NCBI GenBank assembly: GCA_037954235.1
Contig: JBBMOA010000017.1
Span: 20,198,027-20,262,026 of the forward strand
DNA length: 64,000 bases
Source: Aulostomus chinensis
Taxonomy: Eukaryota; Chordata; Actinopteri; Syngnathiformes; Aulostomidae
Direction: 5' to 3'
Part shown: positions 47,216-57,205 of the stretch, piece after piece
How positions within the stretch are numbered: the first letter of the stretch is position 1
How the letters are laid out: every line of letters begins with the position of its first letter
Notes under the pieces: generated by a model
Told to the model about the DNA's origin: nothing
Databases searched by the model: none
Seen by the model: only the letters and a program-made list of their open reading frames with translations
Position numbers and translations under genes: made by a program

Positions 47216-50066
47216 ATCTTTTGCACCTTCTTCAAATCAGTCACTGGAATATAAATTACACAAAGAAAAGAAATGGTGATTGTCTCAGTCAAGTCTGTAT
47301 CCTCTAGTCTGTCAATTTTACGACTGCAGTTTTAAGTTTTGCTGCTTAAACAGCCCATGATATTTTCTGCAGGGAAATTACTGCATACCGGAGATGTTTT
47401 GTCTCTTATTACTGGAAGCAGCCTCTCTGATCTTAAAGTAAATCGTTAAAGAAACAACAATGTAAACAATGCAAAACACAATCAAGAAATCACTGGAAAA
47501 GCTCAGATTTAGGACGGCTGCTTAACTCAGCTGTATGAGCCTGGACTGGAGGTGTGTGTGAACATTTTGGATGTTTAAAAACACAGAATAATAATTACTT
47601 TTAGATCCTGAAGGATCCTGACAGTCTGTTGGAAGGTTTGAATAATCAATGAAGTGCTGCTGCTGTGGCTCTCGCCTAAATGAGCACACTTAATGGGGAG
47701 ATGCGCTTCTTTGGGGGAGGCGGGGGACCATGGCAGGTAGTTAGCGTACTCTTTCTTTTGCAACCACCCCCTGCTGGTCTTTAGAAAGAATGCAGGTTTA
47801 AGGCTTCACTTTTCAGCTGTTCAATCTGTCCAGCTTTCATCAAGTCAATAAACATGTATTATTTGAGAGGTAGGACAAGCTGAACATCTGATAAATTACA
47901 GTTTTAGGTGTTGCCACTTTCAGAGAAATGAAAGGTCAGCAATAACCTTGCAGGGTTGTTTTTCAAGTTCTCTGCTATAGTCGTACGGCCTTCAGATTCT
48001 TCACAGTTTTATAGGGTGAATATTGTATCTGTGGCTGCACACTGCAGATCAAGGGCACCTTTGGATGCCTCCGGGCCACATGCAGCTGTTAGATACGGCC
48101 ATCGTCCTCACAGGATCTGTCATAGCCCCATTTCAAGGTGCAGGTAACATTCTCCAGACAAGATTCAGCACAGCATATAAATACACATGTAGCACATGTC
48201 AATAGCACACATTAGATCATGGCGGATTTGAGAAGAACGGGGAGTTAAAGCACAGGAAGGTGTGAGGGTGGAGCGAAAAGAGCAATGCAGAGAAAAAAAA
48301 GAGCAACAGCAACAAAGGAACAAGAGGGAGACAACCAGCTGAGTCTTGACAGAGACATGAGTGGGTGAGGAGGCAGGCAGCTCTGGCACTGATGTCACAG
48401 GCACACCACACAGCCCAAATTAACACTTTATTGCGTTACCGTCTCATTTTTCTTTGATGTGGCTTAATTATTTTTGTCCCGATGGATCACATCTGTGTTG
48501 TTGCATTGACAGCCATCGGCTGGATGCAAAGTGAGGCCGGTGACTTCACGTAAACAAGCCAAAACGCTGCCACAGTACATTAGTCACAGCCCTAGTCTGG
48601 CCTTTTCAAAGTCACTACGCCCACTCAAACTGCTAATAAACTGACGGAATTTGATACTCGCCCAGCAGGGTTCCTCACAATGGAGACGCGTGATCACACC
48701 GCATGCTGTATCATGTTTTTTTCCCCACAGGTGGCCTTCTGTCAGGTTATGATTTAGGAAAAAAAAGGAAAAAATAAACGCTAAGTGAGTTTACAATAAA
48801 CGTTGGTTCAGTCCTCTTCCTTCCTACTGTCCGCTCTAATGAACACACAGCGAGCTTTAATTCATTTAGAAAACGACTCTTGCATAATGATCTGTCTGAT
48901 TCATGTTACCACGAGCTGATCTTTTATTCATATTATTCATTTTACTGCTTATTACGAAGCCACCGCTGCTGGAACTGGTGCATGTGAGGACAATTCCAAC
49001 CAAGACCTATAAAATTCCTATAGAATCGGAAGCCTTATTAAACTGGAGCCCCTTTGACATTAAACAGCAGTTTGGAGGAAGCTGTTCACCAAATCTCCTG
49101 GCTCACAATCAGCACTATTCCTCTTCCTGTAACATCAAATTACCCATGACTGAGATATTCTTGCGCTTCCCCTCGCTTCCTCTCCTTTCCTCCCACAGAG
49201 TTGGGTTTATAGGCAGTGGTCCGGCAGGGGTAATTTCTGCTTCCACTCCAGGGAAATTACTTTGTGTTGTTAGACAAAAGGCAGTTTGTGAACTGCTTTA
49301 TCAAGCACTTTGACTCCATTAACAGGCAACATTTAGATGGCAGCGAGAAATGTAGGCTTGACATATCACCACCACAAAGTAGCAGCGATATTAAGTAAGG
49401 CTGGGTCTGATATGAAATGTGTACATATTGTGATACTCTACGTAACTAGCTAAATATGTCAAAACGGACCTGAAAATATAACTTGGTGTGTTGTCTAAGA
49501 AAATGTACATCATATGATATGAGAAACTCAACAGACGAAGTGAGTCAAAACTACTTCATTCAAAATTTTCCATTCCAACTTAGTGGACTGAAATCTTACA
49601 ATGCTACACAGTTGTAGACTGTTACTGAAAAAGCCAAATGTAGACACCATAACATACATGAATCATGATTCAGTTTGATGAATATGTACTGCAATACTCG
49701 TACACTATCGACATAAGGGCCTGAATACTGATACCACATTGTGGACAAAACATCGCAACATCTTCCTGTATCGATTTCATTGCAAAGTCCTGACACAAAG
49801 GCAAGTTTAGAGTGTGTGTGCTTGCAAGTGTGTTTGAATAAGCATACGTGTGTCCAATTTGAGCATTTGTTTCTGCAGGAATGACTCAAGTCATGTACTG
49901 TAGATAAATGTGGGTGTATTTACATAAGTGTTGGCATGTACGTGCGCAAGTATGTGTGTGTATGTGTGTTTCTAGGACTGATGAATAATTTCTGCTCTGT
50001 GCTCTGCTGTGGCACGTCTGGTGCAGCCTGACTGCACCACAAAGCTACAGCTCTGCATTTGCATTC

Positions 50067-50099
<33 letters not shown>
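50067..50099. repeat. (AC)n microsatellite
   Basis: About 16 AC units in ryr3 intron 1; a poly-C run follows at 50151-50159. Confidence 0.96.
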
Positions 50100-50101
<2 letters not shown>

Positions 50102-52044
50102 ATAGACACTCATGACCACCAAGCTCACTCACTCTCTCACTTTACACTGCCCCCCCCCCTTTCCTCCATCGCAACACCAGCCCGCCAGTCAGCTGTTTCC
50201 TTGTGTGAGGATGCAACAAGCTGCTAAGCTCCCATTAAAGCAATGGCGGTCGCCTATTAGTCAATGTCATCACACTTCTTCCCTCTGGAGAAAATGATTT
50301 CAGTGGATCCCACGGATGAGACCAAAACAGTCAAGCAAGCAAAAAGTAGTAAATCCAAAACTCACTTATCCCTCTAAAACCTTGGGTAAAGAATGATGGC
50401 ATTTTAGTCAAAAGAGGAGAAGTGGTGCTGAAATGTCAGCTGTTTTTGGAGTGGCAGGCATGCTGATGTGGTGACCTCAGTGTGCCGTGGTTAAAAGGTT
50501 CGAGGGGCAGGAGGTATCAGCCTTCACATGAGTGAAAGAAGGGAACATTTCAAAGATCACTCCTTACTCCTGGGTTTAAAAAAAAAAGTCTTTTCAGTGC
50601 AAAAACACTAAATTCAGGACTACACTGCTTGTGTGTGTCCTGAATGCCTCATGGTGGTGTTATGGAGCTGCTCTTCTTGGATCTCTGTTGACAGGTTGGC
50701 ACTGTTGTGGGGTTAAATTAGCTTGATATTTGCCTATCTCAGACCAGACATATCAGTATCAGCTCAGGTCTGATCGGCCAACGCTAGCTGATATTATCTG
50801 ATGTGAACACTTTTTTTTTTTTTTTAGTGCAGGCGGTGCTGCAATGATGTCACATTGGAAAATACAAGTTACCTGTTGTAAACAGTAAATAAAACTTGCA
50901 TACATAATGTATTATCTGAATTTTCTTACTCCCTGGTATTGGTATCGAATCAAAATATACCATACGGGTCAGACCCCAGTTATTTGCTACGTGTACTGTA
51001 TGGTTACTTTATCTGTTTCAAAACTAAATAAAATGGTATTTACAGATAGATTTCAATCTAAATTTATTTTTGCCTCTAAGGCAAGCAAACTGTGCATTTA
51101 ATTTCCACCAAAAAGTTCTTGTTTCTCTGTTCTCTCTGGCTCATCTGGGAGCAGCTTGATAAGGGGAAGCCACATGCTGCAGTCCCACAGATGATGGTGC
51201 AACCCAACACCTCCTTCTGTCTGGGGGTCTATCTGAAAGACCTCCAGCTCTCCCTCATCTCTCTCCCGGGCGAGCATACATTTTCATACATGATTTGCCT
51301 CTCCATGCATTTTACCATGAGTGAGCGCATTATGTCATTATCTATATCTGTCAACAGCTGAAAGTGTTCCTCCTCCCTTCAACTATATTTTCAGCCACAT
51401 TAGAAGAAAGGCATGGGATATGTTTTCATTGAAACCACAAGTCAGTGTAATCCAAAATGAGAATGCCTTTTTTGAGCACAATCCATTCTAATTGTCTTAC
51501 TAAAGCACATGGTGACATGGCCATAAATTAGCCTCCTAAACAATATCAAAAATCCATTTATAACTAAGTCCTTGGGTCAAAGCAAAGCTCTTTGAAGCTG
51601 CACAGAAACCTGGAAATACTGCCTGCACTGGCAGGCTTCCACGCTTGAACATACAGTGTTCGTAGTGCACAACTCCCTTTTCCTGAAGGTGGTTGAAGTT
51701 ATGCTAAAGGAACACCAGACTTTTTTTTTTTAAATCATCAAGTGTGGAAAATACTGACAATTTCACGCAAATATCAATGAGGAAAGGTTCGAGTTTTACA
51801 CGACAAAAGGAAAAACGGGTGCTGCCAACTTGTGATTCAAAGACTGCAGAAAAGACAATAAGCGATGCGCATACACCGCCTCGATCTGCAAGAAGCCACG
51901 GAGGGTTATCAAAGGTTATGAGATAAAACAACATCTGCCAAAAACAACCAACTCAGTCTAAATCGAAAGGAAATATCTGGAAAAGACAACTACAGATATT
52001 TCCGCAGCTGCCAGTGCACCAGATGAAGTCTAAAGGCTACTTAC

Positions 52045-52092
52045 AGTCCTGAGGAACTGAATTTCATCCTCTCCTTCTCCACCTTCAGCCAT
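52045..52092 (-). CDS. ryr3: ryr3 exon 1 (start codon, residues 1-16)
   Basis: Encodes MAEGGEGEDEIQFLRT, the RyR N-terminus. The ATG has a strong context (G at -3, G at +4) and no other Met start fits. The exon ends ACT|GTAAGT. The 48 coding nt equal the usual length of RyR coding exon 1. A pyrimidine-rich stretch ending in CAG lies just upstream of the ATG. Confidence 0.97.
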
Positions 52093-52560
52093 GGCTGCAA
52101 AGGAGCCTGCTCAGACTCGGCAAGCCTCCGCTGGCTCCTCTCTCCTTTCGATATTAGCATATAGCTAATCCACGGCCATGCAGCGGGTTAGATGTGTCAC
52201 TCAAACCCCCGTGTGCTCAAGCCCCTTCACCGGCCGGAGGAGAAGTGTGTGAGAGCATCGGTGGGCTGGAGAGAGTGGGGACGGTGTGGCGGGGAAGCGG
52301 GGAGAAGCCAAGTCGTGCTGCCGAGATACAGCAGCGTGGTCTTTATCCTCGACGTCACCGGTGGACCGTATTAATACAAGCGGGGAGCGCCAATATTCAA
52401 ACAGTAAGGTGTCGGTTAACCGCTGGTCCAGTGAAAGAACGCTCCATAGCTTCTTGTTGTTGTTGTTGTTTTCGGGTTTTGTTAGCAAGGAATTGGTCAC
52501 GCTAACGCACGTGCGCGCGAGCTAGCCCACATCAGCACCACGGTCAGCGCCCACCACAGC
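52093..52560 (-). promoter_or_regulatory. ryr3: ryr3 5' leader and promoter region
   Basis: GC- and CpG-richer than the flanking introns, with no obvious TATA box. In ryr3 sense it holds a CRE-like TGACGTCG at about 52360 and a GC-rich patch around 52230-52310. The transcription start was not resolved. Small ORFs on both strands here are probably leader sequence, not genes. Confidence 0.5.
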
Positions 52561-52591
52561 ACGCGCTCACCTTCATCACCAATACCTGGAG

Positions 52592-52626
52592 CCCCCCCTC
52601 CCCCCCCCCCCTCCCCCCCCCCCCCC
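52592..52626. repeat. C-rich homopolymer tract upstream of ryr3
   Basis: About 35 nt of C runs broken by two T; G-rich in ryr3 sense, about 500 bp upstream of the start codon. Confidence 0.97.
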
Positions 52627-52658
52627 ATCAGCTACATACAGCATTGTTTCTTACGAGG

Positions 52659-52691
52659 TACTACTACTACTACTACTTCTTCTACTACTAC
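52659..52691. repeat. (CTA)n trinucleotide repeat
   Basis: TACTACTAC units with a TTCTTC interruption, between ryr3 and fmn1. Confidence 0.95.
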
Positions 52692-53079
52692 TGGTAACAA
52701 GCGAGAAACTACCAATACAGTAAGATTATTGTCTCTTCTTTGTCTTGTTTTGCTCATACTTTTGGTAAAAAAAAACAAAAAAACAAAACACGTGTCGTTG
52801 ATAAAGAGAAATGAATACTGGATCCGTTCCATTTCGTGTCACATTTGCTCCAGTGGGCCAGCAGTCACAGCGCAGGAACCCCGGCCTACCCAAACGGAAC
52901 TGGTCCCTCATTAGTGCCGTTAATTGCACCTGTGTTTACCCTGCGATTACTTACACAAGATGGCTGCTATGAAAAGGGGTCGATAAAGAGATGTGAGTCC
53001 CTAATAAGACGAAGAAGCTCATTCAAGTCAATTTTTTTTTCGATAGGTGATAATATTGTAATATCGTTGACATTGCCAG

Positions 53080-53080
<1 letters not shown>

Positions 53081-53174
<94 letters not shown>
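53081..53174. repeat. (TA)n tract followed by (CA)n
   Basis: About 40 perfect TA units, then about six CA units, between the divergent genes. Confidence 0.98.
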
Positions 53175-54584
53175 TACTGTATAAAACGGTGGTATATGTT
53201 TCTACCTGGCCAGTTTTCCTCTCGTCTCTTCTTCAAATGTTGGTCGTTTGTTGTTTGTGTTTGGGAAACAGTGCAGTACATTTATGATTCATAAGCTTCT
53301 CCAAATTCTTTGGCCATTACTGTTTCAAATTCAAATTGTTAGCACGCGTTTATCCACTACGTATAAAATGTAAACATCATATAAGCTAATAGCTAAATGT
53401 TTCAATATAATATGCAGGCCTATCAGGTATTGGGATGAAATCCAAAATCGTGCATGACTGAAAAAAATATATTTTGAATGAATCACTGTTACATGATTGA
53501 ATGTATGTTTTTAATTTCTGTTCATGCAAGACAAATTTACACGTTGTAGACAGTTAAGTTGTAACCGTATTCATTCTTGTGCAAGATTACAACCGCTCGA
53601 GTGTAATGACTGCTGTGGCAGGTCGTCTGGTAGCAGAGGAGCACAGTGATGAGTCTGTCTAGGAATCCGAGCACGGCTCACATTTGACCTACAGCCAGGT
53701 TATGATGACGCTTACTTACTCATGTCAAGCGGAAACGCTCCCATTTCAAATCAAATGCTGCCCTCTAGTGTTCATACTGAGGCCTACAAACCTGCTCCAC
53801 TGGTTCCCTTGCTCCCTTCTTTCCTTCTCTCCTCCTCCTTGCTCGAGTCTCCTTCTTAACAGTGTTCATCACCTTCCTTAACCCCTCGCTTCCTTTATTT
53901 CCAACTGGACTGACTAACAGTCCCCTGAAACATTTCTGGTACCCTTTGAATATAAGCAGTTAGTATTATAATTGGAATTTGATTATAAATTTGGGAACAG
54001 GACATCTCAATTCGCCAGCATAATGACCGTGAACATGTGCGTTACTTGCGTTTGGCTGACTATAATAAACGCACTGCGGATCCATCCTGGTTCTGACATT
54101 CTGAAGGGGAAAGAAAATGACAAATTGTTATCTTCCTCATTACCAAAGACAGCCAAATATAGGTTTTGCGTCATCGTGGCTTGAGATTTTTGTTTCAAGA
54201 GCTCTTATTTATGGTGAATTTGAGTGCTTTAGCCAATTCAATAAGCGGTGAAAATCGATATATAATTTAATTAAAAAAAAAAAAAACAATTATGAAATGG
54301 AAGTAATGGTACCGTAGGTGCGCAGGTTAGCCTCTAGATGTCTCTCTTCCGTTTGGAATAACGTCACCTCTGCTGCTCTAAGAACAAGTGCAATATAGAC
54401 GTATGTGCGTGTCTCTGTAACTTAGGTGGTGTTTTTGGAAGCAGTGGCAACTGCATGGATGATTCACGTAGATTCCCTGAAACCAAACTTTGCTCCAAAC
54501 AGATATAAACCCATCGCATGGCCTACCTGCCCGCCGCAGCTGCATTGACCCAAACGGAGGGGGAGGGGGGGGGGGCATCTTTGA

Positions 54585-54740
54585 TAGAAAACTACCCAAT
54601 CACAGGACAGAAACTCAGCGCTGAGTTTTCTTATTGGCTCGCATTACTGTCAATCATGGGGCACAAGCCCAGTGAAGCAGCGGTGAGCTCTGGCTGGCTG
54701 CAGTACAGAGATGTGAAGAAATATTTGACATGACAATCGG
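54585..54740 (+). promoter_or_regulatory. fmn1: Candidate fmn1 promoter and non-coding first exon
   Basis: The segment has a CCAAT box at about 54596, an inverted CCAAT (ATTGG) at about 54633, and ends in an excellent donor, CGG|GTAAGTAAG, at 54740/54741. This fits a 5'-untranslated first exon spliced to the coding exon at 55.6 kb. The transcription start was not placed, and no matching cDNA was available. Confidence 0.45.
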
Positions 54741-55653
54741 GTAAGTAAGTGTTTATCTTTTGCTCTGTTTTACCTGCTGTAGCTGCAGGGGAGTACAGCG
54801 CACTTTCAGCTCATAACTGGACGCAGGATGGCAAACCGGAGATGATGCGGGGCTAATGTGCTTTTGCATTAAAACGTAATTTTGTCTTAAATATAGCCCA
54901 TTTTGCCCTTATATCAGTTACAAGTTTGTGTGCAGCTGTCCGCATGCCGGAAAGAAAGTCTAATTATGCTGCTGGCGTTTCCACATAAGCGAAGCGCTTC
55001 GGTTGTTGCAAGGTGACAGTAACCCATGGGATTATCTTGTGATGCAAACAGAAGCGAAATGTTTTAAGTTTACGATGGTAACCACCGTTGTTAAAAAAAA
55101 AAAAAAGCAAGCGTGCATGTTTTGCCTTTAAACATGAATAATGGCAGCCATGCATGGTGCTGTGTACAGTATGTGTCGTCACCTTGCGAGACACTCACAA
55201 GGTTTTATGCGGCATCTTGTAAAATATAACAAACACTGGTTTGAATTTTAAAAAAAGCACCCATGATGAGGGTAATAAAAGGATAAAGAAGCAATGGGGT
55301 TACTGTCTCCTGTTCCAACCAATGAAGTTGTTCTTTCCTGGTGTTTAACAACACTATGGGAGCAGTTGTAACTCTGCTGGCTTTAATGTAACCAGTAGTA
55401 GGTTGTATTTGATTTACTGCTGGAGCTCAGATAGTATAACAATGTGACATCACCCATAAACGCCACCAGCAGGGCTAAAATGTTTGTTGGTCAAGCATAT
55501 GATATGTCTGCAAAGTCAGATTCAAAGCTGTGTGCTGCTCACTCTCTGACAGCATCAGTGCGGGCCAGGGGACGAGCCAGAGGCCCCTCTCTGCAGTCCA
55601 AGCCCAGTCACTCGGCCTGTTGACTGACCACTTTCTATGCTTTGGTGATTAAC
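54741..55653 (+). other. fmn1: fmn1 5' intron / leader region
   Basis: Region between the candidate leader exon and the coding exon. The best-looking acceptor is CCCCTCTCTGCAG at about 55596; CTCTCTGACAG at about 55552 is an alternative. A tiny upstream ORF (ATG CTT TGG TGA, 55637-55648) ends 5 nt before the first in-frame ATG. A poly-A run sits at 55093-55106. No gene seen. Confidence 0.4.
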
Positions 55654-57205
55654 ATGGCACCCGTCATGGAGGGCAGACACACTGTCTTACTTCTGTATGT
55701 GCCCATCCGTGAGTTCAGCAACATCAGCCTGTACTTCACTAAGAGTCCGGCTCCAAGCTTCAAGTACAAGAACCGCACCCCTCATTCAGACCAGACCGGT
55801 AATGACCATGCTTGGGGAAAGGAGGATCTTGCAGTGTCCGAACAAAGAGGCCAGTCTTCCAGCTCCTCATGCGAACTCCTCAATTCCCAGCAAGCAACAA
55901 AGGAAGCTGTGGCAGAGCTCTGCTGGCTAGCAGCAGAGCACCACCGTTTGCTGGCTGATCTCTTCTCGTTGTGCAGGGATTGCGCCATCAAAGTCAAGAT
56001 GGGTAACCAGGATGGGAAAATCCAGGATTACATTGAGTGTCAGGAAGTTCACCCCAAAGGTCAGGTTCTCAGCAGCAGTAGCAGCTACTCCTTCACGGCG
56101 GCTCCAGAGCATAAAGTCGCTACATCAAAGAGCAAAAAGTTCAAGAAGTTGGGAGGCAAGAGGCTCGACAGTGCAGAGGATTTCCTACAGAGTCAGATGA
56201 AGAAGAAAATTACAAGTGGGACTACAGCCTGTGACATTCCTGCTCAGAATGTGATGTCTTCAACCTCAGAAGCAAACCATGTCTTTGACCGTCCAGTGAT
56301 CAACTCTTATGTCAGTGCAGTCAGTAAGCCCATTCTGCCGATGGAGGAACCCTTCCAAATCACCCGGGAGTGCTGGGACTTCATTGAGGACAACCGAGCA
56401 TTTGACCCCGACATGGATTTCTGTAATGACTTCTCAGAATACGACAGTGAGCTGGGCTACGAATCCTCATCTTGCAGCCTCCTGGAAGGTCTGACCCGAA
56501 GAGAAAGTGGGAGCAACCTTCGACCATTGAGGAAGTTTGATTCCTTGTGCGAGACTGTGGCAGAGAATGCAACAGTCCAGACTGCTCCGCAGCTGTACGG
56601 GGAAGCCAACCAGAGGGGTATGGGAGTCCGGGTGGTGACTAAAGTGCAGGATGTGGATGGTAGAGTGCAACATATCAGTCACACAAGCCCAGACAGGCCA
56701 GGGCCTACCAAATCCCATCCAGGGACTAGTACCTACTCACAGGAGTATGGAAATTTGAGAGGACCAGACACAGACCACCTGCTTGGAGTTGGTAGAGAAA
56801 ACACACGTAACAAGCTTTCTGAAGGTCTACGATTACCCTTGTCCCACACTACCGAACCTCTTGCCCCTGCAAAACCTCCCACAAAGAGCCCCTCCTCACA
56901 TTCTCTTGCCGGCATCTTCAACACTTCTTTCCCTGCTTCAAACAGCCTCCAGAGCATGTCCCCAATCCTGTCCCCTATGTCCTCCAAGCAGACAAGCCCA
57001 CAGCTCAACCACCGTATTGTACTGCTGTCAGATAAAGATGTGGACCAAGAAAGAGACAGCTCCAGTAATACAGACGAGCCCAAAATCTTCACTGAGGTCA
57101 TTGACAAGAACGGCAACAAGCGCACTGTCACACGTCTGGATCTAAACCTCAGCAGGCGGCCGAGCAACTCCAAGTGGAATTCTTCCAGCAACTCGACAAC
57201 AACAG
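55654..57205 (+). CDS. fmn1: formin-1, first coding exon (N-terminal ~517 residues)
   Basis: Formin-1 is an actin nucleation and elongation factor; only its long N-terminal exon is here, and the FH1/FH2 domains lie downstream. It matches human FMN1 isoform I at the start (MEGRHTVLLLYVPIREFSNI against MEG..-type start), at MGNQDGK (residue ~116), at VVTKVQDVDGRVQHI and near the end at KQTSPQLNHRIVLL. The region is Ser/Pro-rich and mostly disordered, with an acidic patch (FDPDMDFCNDFSEYDSELGY) and an RRESGS motif. Two good ATGs exist: 55654 (A at -3, G at +4) and 55666, which matches the human Met; I use the first. An in-frame stop lies at 55621. The exon ends in phase 1 at ACAG|GTGAGT (57206). 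A divergent ryr3 neighbour supports the call. Confidence 0.92.

Larger units (their letters stand above)
28726..52044 (-). other. ryr3: ryr3 intron 1 (23.3 kb)
   Basis: Largest intron in the window. No nested gene was recognised. It contains the hAT-like element, a possible repeat near 47.0 kb and scattered microsatellites. The 29750-30120 stretch has an octamer ATGCAAAT (29906-29913) and a TGCATGCA palindrome and looks like possible regulatory DNA. Longer ORFs (35477-35938 plus strand, 48903-49313 plus strand) match nothing I know. Confidence 0.85.
1..52092 (-). other. ryr3: ryr3 gene, 5' part (exons 1-27; continues beyond position 1)
   Basis: Ryanodine receptor 3 is a homotetrameric Ca2+-release channel of the sarco/endoplasmic reticulum. 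The 27 exons found here splice to 3510 nt (residues 1-1170, about a quarter of the protein) with consistent phase at every junction; most exon lengths (48, 120, 105, 75, 79, 113 nt and so on) fit the conserved RyR exon plan as I know it. Order seen: N-terminal domain with MIR motifs (about 1-400), RIH/solenoid (about 430-640), SPRY1 (about 640-850), RyR repeats 1 and 2 (about 850-1060) and the start of SPRY2. The sequence favours RyR3 over RyR1/RyR2 (for example SNGNIQVDASFMQTLWNVHP, RDIEGMGVAEIKYGD, RIIRNTTLLF). The pore and remaining regulatory domains lie outside the window. The neighbouring divergent fmn1 supports the ryr3 identity. Confidence 0.95.
52561..54584. other. Intergenic region between divergent ryr3 and fmn1
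   Basis: No gene recognised. It holds a C-rich tract (52592-52626), a (CTA)n/(TAC)n tract (52659-52691), a long (TA)n tract (53081-53161), a short (CA)n tract, a poly-A at 54276-54289 and a poly-G at 54557-54575. Confidence 0.7.

Noticed and set aside
48903..49313. 136-codon plus-strand ORF with a hydrophobic start
   Set aside because: Hydrophobic start resembles a signal peptide, but the rest has no family character or conserved motif; treated as chance.
52201..52500. 99-codon minus-strand ORF upstream of ryr3 exon 1
   Set aside because: It lies in the likely leader/promoter and includes an Asn run from a trinucleotide tract; no homology.
52836..53294. ORFs on both strands reading through the (TA)n tract as Ile-Tyr repeats
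   Set aside because: Produced only by the dinucleotide repeat; no gene evidence.
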